From Holophaga foetida DSM 6591 (GTDB lineage Bacteria > Acidobacteriota > Holophagae > Holophagales > Holophagaceae): DNA of 64,000 nt. Positions 34,012 through 43,800 of this stretch are shown piece after piece. A program made the position numbers and the translations under genes. The stretch is from contig NZ_KI912268.1 of assembly GCF_000242615.2 (NCBI RefSeq), positions 2,322,339 to 2,386,338 on the forward strand, read 5' to 3'. The notes below the pieces were generated by a model. It had not been told where the DNA came from. It saw nothing but the letters and a program-made list of their open reading frames with translations, and did no database searches. Numbering within the stretch: the first letter of the stretch is position 1; every line of letters begins with the position of its first letter.

Positions 34012-36693
34012 TCACCCCAGCCGCGCAGCCACTTCGCGGTAGTCAGGGTCCATCTCGTAGACTTGATGGAACTGCTCCAGGGCTTCCTCATGGTTGCCCT
34101 GGAGGAGCAGGATCTCACCCAGGTCATAGCGGAGGCCAATGCCATCCTCTGGAGGGAAACCAGGGGATTCAATGCCTTGGCGCAACCATGCAACGGCCTC
34201 CTCCAGGTTCCCCTGGGCCTGCTCGCAAATGGAGAGCATGGAGCAGCACTCCAGGGTGCGCTCGGGATCCCGCATGGCTTTCTTGAACTCCTCCATGGCG
34301 GGCTCGATCAGCATCATTTCCTTGTAGGCGATGCCGAGGTTGTAGTGAGTGTCGTAGTCATCACCCTTGACCTGCTGCTCGACACCCTCCCGGAAGGCGT
34401 TGAAGAGTTCATCCACACTCTGGATCTTCTCCACCACATGGGTGGCATCGTGCATCTCCTCGCCCTCACCGGTGTCGATGAGGCCATCCCCCAAGACATC
34501 CGTCAGATCGAAGAAGGAGTTGGCGAAATCACTCTCCTCCAGGGGCTTGGCGGCGGGCTTGGCCTCCCGTCCCAGCCTGCGGAGGGCCGCATCGGCGACC
34601 TCCAGGCGATCCAGGAGCTCAGGATGGCGGGGATAGCGGGCCAGACAGGCCTCGATCTCCAGCTTGGCCTCTTCGGGGCTCCCATAGTCGAGCTGGAAGT
34701 CGATATCTGAAAGCGAGGAGCCCAGTTCCTCATCCACCTCGGCGGAAACGGGTTCCTCCGGCACCGGAAGTTCCCTGCCCTTGAGGAACTCCAGGGGCTC
34801 CAACTCCAGGGGCTCCACCTCCGGTAGCGGGAGCTCGCCCACCACATCCTGAACCTCCAGCTCAGGCATGAGAGGCGCCTCAAGTTCCGGCATCAGAGGC
34901 GCTTCAAAGGCCTCCAGGGGAGGGAGCTCCTGGGTCGGGGTCTGGAAGGCGAGGGGCAGCTCGAAGGCGTCTGGGGCAGCAGGAGTGTCTACCGGGGGAA
35001 TGGGCTCTGGCAGGGCCTCAAGGGCGGGAAGTTCTTCGAGCTCCTCCATCGGGAAGACGGGAAGGGCATGGTCAGGATAGGACTCTTCCACCGGAGCGGG
35101 CAGGGCAATGACAGGGACCAGGGTGGGGCCTGAATCCGTGACCGGAGCGCTCTTGAGATCCAGGAGTCCGAGGGTCCTCCGGTAGAGACGCGTGGAGCCC
35201 GGGAAGAGGGCCTCGGCCTTGTCCAGCAGTTCGATGGCCAACTCCCGGTGCCCCAGGGGCACCAGACGCTCAGCCTGCTTCACGAAATGCATCTGCACCG
35301 CAGTCATCTTGCCGGTGCTCTTGATAATGTCTCCCACCCGGTTGATGGCATCCCGGTTGGTCGGATCCAGCTCCAGGATCTTCTGGAAGCAGTCCTGGGC
35401 ACGGTCGGTGATCCGGTTGCGCAGGTAGTGCTCCGCATCCCTCTGGAGCTGCTCGATCTGCATGCGACGGACCGGATCCACCTCCGTGACCTCGAAGGCG
35501 GGGGACGGCTCGATCTCAGGTCCAGGGGCGAAAGTCACCTGACGGCTGGGAGCCGCCTCTGTGAGTTGCTCCGGAGTGACGCCAAGGCCGCCGAGCTGCT
35601 CAGCGATCTCGTCAGCCTGCGAGGCATTGCCCTGGGCCATGGCCTCGCCACGGGCCTGCTTGAGGGCCTGGATCTGATCGGCGCGATTTCCGCTCTGGTG
35701 GGCGATCTCCGCCAGGAGAAGCCACGCGTCCGCGCTGAGATGCCCCTGTAGCCCCATCTCAAGGGCATGGGCCGCCGCGTCCCCGTGCCCTCGTCTGGCC
35801 ATCTCACGGCCGATGGGCTGGTAGAGCCGAAGTGCCTCCTCCGCCCGCCCAGCCTTGACGAGTTCACGCAGGGCACGCTCGCAGAGGGCCAGTGACTTCT
35901 CCGGAAGCTGGGGGATCTGGGCCAAGGCCTCCAGAGCTGATTCCGGATGCTTGGCCTGGATCTCCACCTCAGCCAGAGCGTCCAGAATCTCAAGACAGCG
36001 GGGATTTGCAGTCAAGCCCTCCCGAAGGTAGCCGGCGGCCGCCACAAGGTCCTTCTGGATCACCGCCAAGCGGGACTGGGTGAGGAAGACCTGGGGCGTG
36101 GTCACCATGGCCTTGGCCCGCTCCAGGATCTGGCCGGCCTCGGTGTGCATCTGCTCCACGGCCAGGGATTCCGCCACCTCCAGGTAGATCCCGGCCGCCC
36201 GTTCCTTCATCCCCTCTTTGTTGTAGAGATCCGCCAGCTTCACCTTGTTCTTGAGATTCTTGGGGTCGAGTTCCACGACCTTGGCGAATTCTTCCAGGGC
36301 CCGCTTGATGAGGCCCTTCTTCGTGAAGTGATCCGCCACCTCGATGTGGATCGCAATGGCCTCCTTGATCATATTGGTCTGGCGGTAGAGGTCCGCCAAA
36401 CGGGCCGCCACATCCACATCCCCGGGGGCCGTGCGGTGGGCTTTCTTGAGAACGGCGCTGGCCTTGGCCTGGAAACCGCCGCGCTCGAACCCGATGCCCG
36501 CTTTCTTGAACATCTCGATGGCTTCCGGGACACACCCCGCCTGGAGGTAGGCATCCCCCACGCGATTCACCATGTTGAAGTCGTCGGGCCGATCATCCAC
36601 CAGCTTCAGGAATTCCTCAATGGCCCGCTCGATCCTGCCTGAGGCGAGAAAGTTCTCTGCCTGCTTGGTGATCTTGTTGCGGTCAATTGCCAT
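34012..36693 (-). CDS. Large TPR-repeat protein
   Basis: An 893-aa protein with no signal peptide. The start at 36693 gives MAIDRNKITKQAENFLASGRIERAIEEFLKLVDDRP. The N-terminal half (about 5-400) is a row of tetratricopeptide repeats (for example AIEEFLKLVDDRPDDFNMVNRVGDAYLQAG and AIAIHIEVADHFTKKGLIKRALEEFAKVVELDP). A central linker (about 550-690) is rich in Glu, Pro and Leu, with a tandem APLMPELE repeat. More TPRs complete the C-terminus (YNLGIAYKEMMLIEPAMEEFKKAM). It resembles the FrzC/PilF/gliding-associated scaffold type, but the partner is unknown. Confidence 0.85.
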   Translation of the reverse strand: MAIDRNKITKQAENFLASGRIERAIEEFLKLVDDRPDDFNMVNRVGDAYLQAGCVPEAIEMFKKAGIGFERGGFQAKASAVLKKAHRTAPGDVDVAARLADLYRQTNMIKEAIAIHIEVADHFTKKGLIKRALEEFAKVVELDPKNLKNKVKLADLYNKEGMKERAAGIYLEVAESLAVEQMHTEAGQILERAKAMVTTPQVFLTQSRLAVIQKDLVAAAGYLREGLTANPRCLEILDALAEVEIQAKHPESALEALAQIPQLPEKSLALCERALRELVKAGRAEEALRLYQPIGREMARRGHGDAAAHALEMGLQGHLSADAWLLLAEIAHQSGNRADQIQALKQARGEAMAQGNASQADEIAEQLGGLGVTPEQLTEAAPSRQVTFAPGPEIEPSPAFEVTEVDPVRRMQIEQLQRDAEHYLRNRITDRAQDCFQKILELDPTNRDAINRVGDIIKSTGKMTAVQMHFVKQAERLVPLGHRELAIELLDKAEALFPGSTRLYRRTLGLLDLKSAPVTDSGPTLVPVIALPAPVEESYPDHALPVFPMEELEELPALEALPEPIPPVDTPAAPDAFELPLAFQTPTQELPPLEAFEAPLMPELEAPLMPELEVQDVVGELPLPEVEPLELEPLEFLKGRELPVPEEPVSAEVDEELGSSLSDIDFQLDYGSPEEAKLEIEACLARYPRHPELLDRLEVADAALRRLGREAKPAAKPLEESDFANSFFDLTDVLGDGLIDTGEGEEMHDATHVVEKIQSVDELFNAFREGVEQQVKGDDYDTHYNLGIAYKEMMLIEPAMEEFKKAMRDPERTLECCSMLSICEQAQGNLEEAVAWLRQGIESPGFPPEDGIGLRYDLGEILLLQGNHEEALEQFHQVYEMDPDYREVAARLG

Positions 36694-36742
36694 GAGATGC
36701 CTCGGAACTGTACGTGATTCTAAAGCGTGATAGGGCAGTTGC

Positions 36743-37171
36743 CTAGTCGAGAATCCCCAAATGACGGCCAGTGAAAGCATAGGGGAGCAAGTCCCCAAGC
36801 CGGTGGATAACCCGCTCCCGCCGATTGGCGAGCAGAATGAGCAGTTCAGCGGAGAACTCTGCCAAGACCTGCCGACAAGCACCACACGGGGGTGTCAGGG
36901 TTTCTGCCTCGGTCACCACCACCAGCGCGATAGGACCGGGAAGCCTCAAGCCCTGGGCCACCGCAGCGCTGATGGCACCCCGCTCGGCACAGAGCCCCAC
37001 GGGGTAGGAGGCGTTTTCCACATTGCACCCAGTCACGATCCGCCCCCCCGGGAAGGCCAGGGCCGCTCCCACCTTGAAGCGGGAATAAGGGGCATAGGCG
37101 TGGCCCCAGGCCTCCCAGGCCGCACCCAGCAGTGGTTCCCATTCCGGGGACTGGGCATCTTCATAGGGCAT
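36743..37171 (-). CDS. cdd: Cytidine deaminase
   Basis: A 142-aa zinc enzyme of pyrimidine salvage. Zinc motifs: NASYPVGLCAERGA (Cys-Ala-Glu) and TPPCGACRQVL. The substrate-binding APYSRFKVGAAL and GCNVENASYP are also present. The length is typical of the homotetrameric class. Upstream of the TPR gene by 49 bp on the same strand. Confidence 0.95.
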   Translation of the reverse strand: MPYEDAQSPEWEPLLGAAWEAWGHAYAPYSRFKVGAALAFPGGRIVTGCNVENASYPVGLCAERGAISAAVAQGLRLPGPIALVVVTEAETLTPPCGACRQVLAEFSAELLILLANRRERVIHRLGDLLPYAFTGRHLGILD

Positions 37172-37218
37172 GGAGGCTCCTGCGTGGGGTTACAGCGTAG
37201 GGCCAGAACCAACCAATC

Positions 37219-38124
37219 TCAACTCCCCTCTGCTTGTGCCAGTGCCAGGGCGCGCCAGCTGCTGGTCCTCCCCTGAAAGGCTCTACGCCCCTCCCGCCCG
37301 AAGATCTCCAGGAAGACCTCCCGACGCTTGAGGTGGGCGTGCAGGATCGCGCCCGAGAGGCGCTCCAGCTCATGTTCGAAGGCGATTCCCGGCCGCCACG
37401 CCTGCAGATCCAGCCGGAGCTGCACCCCTACCGTGACCTCCTCCTCGAACTCCCGCACCCAGGGCTCCCCCCGCTGGGCCGTGCGCTTCCAATGGATACG
37501 GGCAGGCGGATCCCCGATACGGAAGGGCCTGGCGCCATCGGGGCTCGCGGCCCCGCTTCGGGAGGATGTCCTGGGGGCTTCGCCCTTCCACTCGGCATGG
37601 CTGGGCCCGGATCGGGGGTGGGGAAGGACCATCAGGGCTTGATCGATGGGAAGGCGCAGCGATTTCTCAAGAAAGCCGAAAGGGTAGCTGGTCCGCAGTT
37701 CCAGGGCGCTCACCCGCCACCAGCCCCGCCGCTCCGGATGGGCCTGGAGGACCACCACCCCTTCGGCCAGCGCCCTTCCCCCTGCGTAGTATCCGGGCTC
37801 AACCCGCCCGCCTTCACAGATCAGACAGATCTGGAGGCAGCGAACCCGCCCGGGAAACCGGTCCCGGAACTGGACCCGCACCCCGCCCCCCATGCGGACA
37901 AAGAGGTTGCCTTCGGTGATCTGCACCATCCGAAGCCCCCGGATGGCCGCCCTGCTCACCCAACCGGATACCAGGAAGAGGCCCACCATCAGGGAGAAGA
38001 CCAGATAGAGCAGATTGTTGCCTGTATGCACTGCCAGGGCCCCGAGGGCGAGCATGGCCAGCAGGTACTCGCCCCCCAGGCGCGTGATGGCGAGGCCGAG
38101 ATGGCCATCATTCCACAGTTTCAT
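37219..38124 (-). CDS. DUF58 family membrane protein
   Basis: A 301-aa protein. The start at 38124 is chosen for its GGGAGG ribosome site; an in-frame ATG at 38172 would run into ribE. Two membrane segments (about 20-60: LLAMLALGALAVHTGNNLLYLVFSLMVGLFLV) precede the DUF58 part: DGARPFRIGDPPARIHWKRTAQRGEPWVREFEE, a conserved DxxRxYxxGDxxRxIxWxxSA-type core. DUF58 genes commonly accompany MoxR ATPases and transglutaminase-like genes, but none are adjacent. Function unknown. Confidence 0.82.
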   Translation of the reverse strand: MKLWNDGHLGLAITRLGGEYLLAMLALGALAVHTGNNLLYLVFSLMVGLFLVSGWVSRAAIRGLRMVQITEGNLFVRMGGGVRVQFRDRFPGRVRCLQICLICEGGRVEPGYYAGGRALAEGVVVLQAHPERRGWWRVSALELRTSYPFGFLEKSLRLPIDQALMVLPHPRSGPSHAEWKGEAPRTSSRSGAASPDGARPFRIGDPPARIHWKRTAQRGEPWVREFEEEVTVGVQLRLDLQAWRPGIAFEHELERLSGAILHAHLKRREVFLEIFGREGRRAFQGRTSSWRALALAQAEGS

Positions 38125-38164
38125 GTGCCTCCCCTCCAGCCCATCCCATGGGATACTGAAGACT

Positions 38165-38803
38165 ATGTTCACCGGACTGATCCGTCACCTGGGCAAGCTC
38201 GAATCCCGCACCCCCCGTCCCGGGGGGGCGCGACTCCGCATCTCCGCTTCGCCGGAACTCCTGGCGAGGGCCGAGATGGGCGCAAGCATCGCCTCCAATG
38301 GCTCCTGCCTCACGGCGGTGAGCCGGAACGAACACGCATTCGAAGCCGACCTCTCCGAGGAGACCCTCCTCAAGACCACCTGGAGCCGTCTCCCCCTGGG
38401 GGCGATGGTCCACCTGGAGCCCGCTCTGCTCGTAGGCGACCCCCTGGATGGCCACCTGGTATCCGGCCATGTGGACGGCGTGGGGTGCCTCCTGGAGCGT
38501 CCCCGGGACGAGGGTTTCTGGCGCTTCTCCATGCCTTCGGACCTGGCCCCCATGACCGCCCCCAAGGGCTCCGTGGCCGTGGACGGCATCTCCCTCACCG
38601 TCGTGGAATGCGGTCGGGACTGGTTCACCGTGGCCCTCATCCCCGAGACCGTCCGCAGCACCCGCCTTGCCGGCATGCGTCCCGGCGATGAGGTGAACCT
38701 CGAAGCCGACCCCATCGGCCGCTATGTCGCCCGCGCCCTGGAGCTCAGACAGAAGGATGCGACCTTGGGGAATTTCATGAAGAACGGGTGGGGACAGGCC
38801 TGA
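38165..38803 (+). CDS. ribE: Riboflavin synthase alpha chain
   Basis: A 212-aa enzyme joining two 6,7-dimethyl-8-ribityllumazines to riboflavin. The start MFTGLIRHLG is the family's signature; upstream in-frame sequence is not. Two beta-barrel repeats show ASIASNGSCLTAV and SVAVDGISLTVVE (the two lumazine-binding motifs), LVSGHVDGVG and EADPIGRYVAR. Divergent from DUF58. No other rib genes in the window. Confidence 0.95.
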   Translation: MFTGLIRHLGKLESRTPRPGGARLRISASPELLARAEMGASIASNGSCLTAVSRNEHAFEADLSEETLLKTTWSRLPLGAMVHLEPALLVGDPLDGHLVSGHVDGVGCLLERPRDEGFWRFSMPSDLAPMTAPKGSVAVDGISLTVVECGRDWFTVALIPETVRSTRLAGMRPGDEVNLEADPIGRYVARALELRQKDATLGNFMKNGWGQA

Positions 38804-38888
38804 CCCGGCAGGAAATCATCCCAGGGCATCTCCCGCCGATGACATGAGAACACTGACGTTTGTGTTGCGAATCAGCGAGGAGAGGGAG

Positions 38889-40049
38889 ATGGGGCAAAGG
38901 AGGCGATGGGCCTCGGTGGGGGTCTTCGCGATCACCCTGCTGGCCTGCGCCTTCGCATGGAACTGCCGCTCCGAGAAGCCCATACCAGTGGGATTTTCAG
39001 CCCAGTTGACAGGGAAACAGGCCGAACTGGGGGTCCAGGAACGGAATGGCGCCCAACTCGCCATCGATCAGTGCAATCGACAGGGGGGCATCCATGGACG
39101 GATGCTCAAACTGCTCATCCGGGATGACGCCGGCATCCCGGAGCGGGCCAGGGAGGCGGACCGGGATCTGGTCCGGCAAGGCGTGGTGGCCATCATCGGC
39201 CACAGCACCTCGGCCCAGTCCATCGCGGGCCTGGAGGTCACCAACCCGGCCCGGAGGGTCATGATCGCTCCGACCGTTTCCAGCCCGCTGCTGAGCGGCA
39301 GGGATGACTTCTTCTTCCGGGTCTACCCTTCCTTCCAGGAGAGCGCCACGATCTTCGCCCGCTGCGCAAGGAAGGAGGATGGGATAACACGGTTCGGCAT
39401 CCTTTTTGACGAGGACAATGCCGGGTACTCCCGGGCATACCTGGAGGCATTCCGGCGCTCCTTCCTGGCCGAAGGCGGAAGAGAGGCGGAGCTGGCTGCC
39501 TTCTCCGCCACGGCCCAACCCGTATTCGATCCCATGCTCGCGCGATTGCGGTCAAGGGGCGTGGACGGGCTTCTGATCATCGCCTCCGACACCGACACGG
39601 CCCTGATCGCCCAGCGCACACGGGTCATGAAATGGCCAGTGCCCCTCTACACCTCCGCATGGGCCCAGACCACGACCCTGATCCAAAGCGGCGGTCGGGC
39701 CGTGGAGGGATTGAAGATTGAGCAGTCCTTCGCCCCCGACCATGCGTCCCCACGTTTCCGGGAATTCCGGACGCTCTTTGAAAGCCGCTTCGGCCACCCC
39801 CCTTCCTTCGGGGCGGTGTTCAGCTATGAAGCCGCCCAAGTGCTGATAGAAGCCCTGAAGCGTTGCCAGGGAAGGGCGGAGGGCCTGAAGGAGGCCATGC
39901 TGGAGACACGGCACTTCCAAGGGCTGATGGACCCTTTTTCGCTGGACCGCTTCGGGGATGTGGATCGCCCCTTCTACCTGAGCGAGGTTCAAGGGGGACG
40001 CTTCATCGTCCTGAAGAAACTGACCTCCCCCCAGTCGGACTCCCGATAA
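38889..40049 (+). CDS. Periplasmic binding protein (branched amino acid type)
   Basis: A 386-aa ligand-binding protein of the Leu/Ile/Val-binding family. ATG 38889 follows AGGAGAGGGAG; an upstream in-frame ATG at 38844 is weaker. The N-terminus has a lipobox-like LLAC (VGVFAITLLAC) so it may be a lipoprotein. Fold motifs: GVQERNGAQLAIDQCNRQGGIHGRMLKLLIRDDAG and FRVYPSFQESA. No ABC transporter genes are adjacent; a histidine kinase starts 18 bp downstream, so the protein probably feeds that sensor rather than transport. Confidence 0.85.
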   Translation: MGQRRRWASVGVFAITLLACAFAWNCRSEKPIPVGFSAQLTGKQAELGVQERNGAQLAIDQCNRQGGIHGRMLKLLIRDDAGIPERAREADRDLVRQGVVAIIGHSTSAQSIAGLEVTNPARRVMIAPTVSSPLLSGRDDFFFRVYPSFQESATIFARCARKEDGITRFGILFDEDNAGYSRAYLEAFRRSFLAEGGREAELAAFSATAQPVFDPMLARLRSRGVDGLLIIASDTDTALIAQRTRVMKWPVPLYTSAWAQTTTLIQSGGRAVEGLKIEQSFAPDHASPRFREFRTLFESRFGHPPSFGAVFSYEAAQVLIEALKRCQGRAEGLKEAMLETRHFQGLMDPFSLDRFGDVDRPFYLSEVQGGRFIVLKKLTSPQSDSR

Positions 40050-40067
40050 TCCGGGCCGCCACAGACC

Positions 40068-42308
40068 ATGCGGAACACCCCCTCTCCCCGCCCCGTCGAC
40101 CGGCTCCTTTCGAGGCTGGTCTTCTGCCACCTCTATCTGCCGCTGCTGGGCCTGGAGATCCTGACCATCCTCGGGCTGGGCTACTACAGCGCGAAAAACC
40201 AAGTGAACCACCAATCCCAGGTCACCCATTCCGTATCGCAGCTTGTGGACTACCACCTAGCCCAGGGCGAGCGGCTCCTGACGACCCTCTCCAGGGCCAT
40301 GGCAGGGGCTTCCCCCGCAGATCGCACCCTGTTCCTTCGGAGCACATGGGAATCCTATGGCTACTTCGAAACCCTCTACCTCCTGGACCGACAGGACCGG
40401 GTGAGCGTCCTGATGCCCGAGGATGGTCGATTCCAGGGGCTTGATCTCTCCAACATGCCCGGCGTCCTGGAAACCCGTGAAACCCATCCCTTCACCATAT
40501 CCCCTCCCTACATCTCCGTCCGGACCGGCGAACCGGTGGTTCTGCTCATCCAAACAGTTCCGGGTGTCGGCAAGGTCGTCGGTGAACTGAAGCTGGGCAT
40601 GCTCCAGAACGAGATCCTCCAATTGAAGGGCAAGTCCGACATGGACTTCCTTTTCATCGTGGATCAGCACGGAACCCTACTGGCCTACCCCCAGGTGGAC
40701 CGTGTCAAGGAACGGGGCAACCTCCAGCACCTGCCCGTGGTCCGATCCCAGGCCGGGACCTTCATTTACAGTCTGGAGGGGACCAAGGTCCTTGGCACCG
40801 GGACCCGGATCGAAAGGACCGGATGGGTTGTGGTCGACCAGGTTTCCCTCGCCCGTTTCAGTCAAACCTATCTACTGACAATAGGTGAGATCCTACTCGC
40901 ATCACTGGTCATTTGGGGCCTGCTGTGGTGGCGGATGCGAAAGCAGCTTGCGAAGCGGATCACGCGCCCCCTCAAGGGCCTCAGCCTGCAAACGGCCGCC
41001 ATCACCGAAGGCGATTTCCATTGGGTCAACGAACAGACCGATTCCATGGACACCTTCCTGGAACTGAGCCAGCTCTCCATGGATTTCAAGGCCATGGTCT
41101 TGCGCCTCCAGGCCCGAGAAAGAGCGCTGCTAGAGAGCGAGAGCCGCTACCGAGGGCTCTTCGACCGCATGCCCATCGGATTGTTCCGCTTCAGCCTCTC
41201 CGGAGAGTTCACGGATGTGAACCCTGCCATGGTCGAGATCCTGGGCTATCCCGACCGGGAGACGCTTCTGAGGCAGAATGTCCACAACTGCCTGGCCGCA
41301 CTCTTCGAGCAGGAGCCTCGCATTTCCGGGGACCTGGACCTGAAAGACCGGGAGACCCCCCTGCTTCGCATGGATGGTCAGCAGATCTGGGTCCAGATCA
41401 GCGGAAGCTTCGTTCCGGACCGGGAGGGCTTCGAGGCCAGTCTGCAGGAGATCACCCAGCGTAAGCAGGCCGAGGCCGTTCTCCGCAAAGCCCATGACGA
41501 ACTGGAGCAGATGGTCCGAATCCGGACCGCCCAGCTGTCGGAACTGAATGCGGAACTCCTCCAGGCCAAGGAGGGAGCTGAAGAGGCCAACCACTCGAAG
41601 AGCATCTTCCTGGCGAACATGAGCCACGAACTGAGAACCCCCCTGAACGCCATTCTTCTTTATGCGGAACTGCTGATGGAGGAGATCCGGGAGCTCGGCT
41701 ATGCCCAGATGGTGGATGATCTGGCCAAGATCCAGCGGGCCGGAAAGCACTTGGTGAGCCTCATCGACGACATCCTGGATCTTTCCAAGATCGAAGCAGG
41801 CCGGATGACCCTGTTCCTGGAAGAGATCTATGTGCCGGACCTGCTAGAAGAGATCGCCACGACCATCGCCCCCCTCATCGACCGGAACCGGAACCGGCTT
41901 CAGATAGAAAGGGACCCCGCCATCCAGATCATCCACTCGGATCTCAAGAAGGTGCGCCAGTCCATCTACAACCTCCTCAGCAATGCATCCAAGTTCACCG
42001 AAAACGGCCAGATCAAGCTGAGCGTGCACCCCTCTCCCGTGGACCAGGATTTTGTGGACATCACGGTGGCCGATACCGGCATCGGGATGAGCGAATCCCA
42101 GGTAGCCCGAATCTTTGAGGAGTTCGGCCAAGCCGATCCCTCCACGGCCCGGAAATATGGCGGAACAGGACTTGGGCTGACCCTCTCCAGGAAATTCGCA
42201 GAAATCCTGGGGGGCAGCATCCAGGTCCGCAGCCAACCTAAAGAAGGATCCGTCTTCACCCTCCACCTCCCCAGGGTCAGCCAAGCGCTCCCGTCGAATG
42301 GATCCTAA
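40068..42308 (+). CDS. PAS-domain sensor histidine kinase
   Basis: A 746-aa membrane sensor. TM1 is about residues 20-42, a large periplasmic (Cache-type) region 43-265, TM2 268-288, a HAMP-like region about 290-345, PAS about 355-470, then a coiled coil. HisKA has the phospho-acceptor in SHELRTPLNAI (His about 520), followed by HATPase motifs NLLSNASKF, VADTGIGM and GGTGLGL. No response regulator follows it. It is cotranscribed with the binding protein 18 bp upstream, which suggests the binding protein is the input. Confidence 0.92.
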   Translation: MRNTPSPRPVDRLLSRLVFCHLYLPLLGLEILTILGLGYYSAKNQVNHQSQVTHSVSQLVDYHLAQGERLLTTLSRAMAGASPADRTLFLRSTWESYGYFETLYLLDRQDRVSVLMPEDGRFQGLDLSNMPGVLETRETHPFTISPPYISVRTGEPVVLLIQTVPGVGKVVGELKLGMLQNEILQLKGKSDMDFLFIVDQHGTLLAYPQVDRVKERGNLQHLPVVRSQAGTFIYSLEGTKVLGTGTRIERTGWVVVDQVSLARFSQTYLLTIGEILLASLVIWGLLWWRMRKQLAKRITRPLKGLSLQTAAITEGDFHWVNEQTDSMDTFLELSQLSMDFKAMVLRLQARERALLESESRYRGLFDRMPIGLFRFSLSGEFTDVNPAMVEILGYPDRETLLRQNVHNCLAALFEQEPRISGDLDLKDRETPLLRMDGQQIWVQISGSFVPDREGFEASLQEITQRKQAEAVLRKAHDELEQMVRIRTAQLSELNAELLQAKEGAEEANHSKSIFLANMSHELRTPLNAILLYAELLMEEIRELGYAQMVDDLAKIQRAGKHLVSLIDDILDLSKIEAGRMTLFLEEIYVPDLLEEIATTIAPLIDRNRNRLQIERDPAIQIIHSDLKKVRQSIYNLLSNASKFTENGQIKLSVHPSPVDQDFVDITVADTGIGMSESQVARIFEEFGQADPSTARKYGGTGLGLTLSRKFAEILGGSIQVRSQPKEGSVFTLHLPRVSQALPSNGS

Positions 42309-43577
42309 TCAGCCCAGATCCGCCTTCCGGATCTCCCCGCCCTTGCGGGTCCCCAGGGCGGCCACGGACAGGGAGCCTGGACACAGGAGTCTCGAGGCCG
42401 CGGCGTTCAGCTCCTCCAGGGTCACGGCATTGATCTCTTCGATCTGCTCGTCCAGGTTCCGCAGACGGTCCATGTGGATGGTCTGGTGGGCCATGGAGAA
42501 CATGCGGGCACTGGTGGATTCCTGGCTGAAGACCAGACTGGTCCGGGCCTGGAGCTTGGCCCGCTCCAGCTCATCCGCCGTGGCCCCCTTCTCCGCCAGC
42601 TTGGCGCACTCGGCCACGCTGCGCTGCACCAGCTCCCGGGCCTTGCCGGGGGCACAGCTGGCCATGACCTGGAGAGCCCCGGAGTCCCGATAGTGGCTCA
42701 GGTAGCTGCCGATCTGGTAGCAGAGGGCATTCTTCTCCCGCAGCTCCAGGAAGAGGCGGCTGGACATGCCCCCCCCCAGGACATGGCTCAGGAGGGTCAC
42801 CGCCATGCGGTCCGAGCCCTGGTGGCCGCACACAGGCAGGGCCAGCACCAGGCTGGCCTGCTGAAGCTCCCTTCGGGGCACATTCAGGAGGAAGGAGGTC
42901 GGTGCGCTGGGCACCACCACCGGGGAGGGTTCTCCGCCAGGCAGGCGGGAGAGGACGGGGTCCAGGAGGCCCATCAGGGCCTCGGGCTCGATATCCCCAG
43001 CTGCGGCAATGAGAAGATTGGGAGCCCGGTAGGTCTCCCGGAAGAAGGTCCTGGCGCGTTCTGCGTCGAAGGTCCCCACGGTGTCCCGGGTACCCAGGAT
43101 GGGGTGGGCCAGGGCCCCGCCCTTCCAGAAGTTCATGTAGAAGAGCTCGCTCACCCAGTCGTCGGGCTGGTCTTCGCTCTGGGCGATCTCCTCCAGGATG
43201 ACCCCCCGCTCCCGCACGAGTTCGTCCTCGTCGAAACGGGGCGTGGTGACCAGGTCTCCGAGCATGTCCACCAGCTCGGGGAGCTGCTCCCGCAGGACTT
43301 TGCCGTAGAAGCAGGCGGTCTCCTTGCCCGTGAAGGCATCGACATTGCCTCCCAGACGATCCGTGGCCTCCGCCAGGGTCTCGGGATCCGGAAAGCGCTC
43401 GGTCCCCTTGAAGACCGTGTGCTCGATGAAGTGGGCCAGGCCCTCCTCCCGGGGCCCCTCGTGGCAGCTTCCCCGCTTCACCCAGAAGCCTAGCGAGCAG
43501 CTCCTGACGTGGGGAAGGGATTCGATCAGGATCTCGGTGCCCTGGGGGGTGGTGGTGCGAAAGAGCGGTTCAGCCAT
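42309..43577 (-). CDS. M16 family metallopeptidase
   Basis: A 422-aa pitrilysin-type zinc protease (processing-peptidase-like, one half-molecule). The inverted zinc motif HFIEHTVFKG (HxxEH, about residue 48) and the downstream third ligand Glu in RGVILEEIAQ are intact. C-terminal GGGMSSRLFLELREKNALCY is typical. No signal peptide. It is convergent with the histidine kinase, the stops touching without a gap. Acts possibly as a homodimer or with a partner elsewhere. Confidence 0.93.
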   Translation of the reverse strand: MAEPLFRTTTPQGTEILIESLPHVRSCSLGFWVKRGSCHEGPREEGLAHFIEHTVFKGTERFPDPETLAEATDRLGGNVDAFTGKETACFYGKVLREQLPELVDMLGDLVTTPRFDEDELVRERGVILEEIAQSEDQPDDWVSELFYMNFWKGGALAHPILGTRDTVGTFDAERARTFFRETYRAPNLLIAAAGDIEPEALMGLLDPVLSRLPGGEPSPVVVPSAPTSFLLNVPRRELQQASLVLALPVCGHQGSDRMAVTLLSHVLGGGMSSRLFLELREKNALCYQIGSYLSHYRDSGALQVMASCAPGKARELVQRSVAECAKLAEKGATADELERAKLQARTSLVFSQESTSARMFSMAHQTIHMDRLRNLDEQIEEINAVTLEELNAAASRLLCPGSLSVAALGTRKGGEIRKADLG

Positions 43578-43800
43578 CCAGCCAGTTTACCCGGATGCTT
43601 TCCCTGGTCGCCCAAAGGGCTCCGTCGGCATATGGCTGCCAACGCCAGAAAATCCTGCCGCTCGGCCTTTTTGCTAAACAAATAATAAACATCGTCATAG
43701 ATTCATGCGGACAAAGGTAAAGACATGAACTGGGATGTCCGCTGATTGCTTTATCCTGTTCATCTCCTCCATCCCAGCCAATCTTGCTTTTCGGGGCCCG

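Noticed and set aside
40068..42308. Hybrid histidine kinase with its own receiver
   Set aside because: The sequence ends after the HATPase domain; no receiver domain is present.
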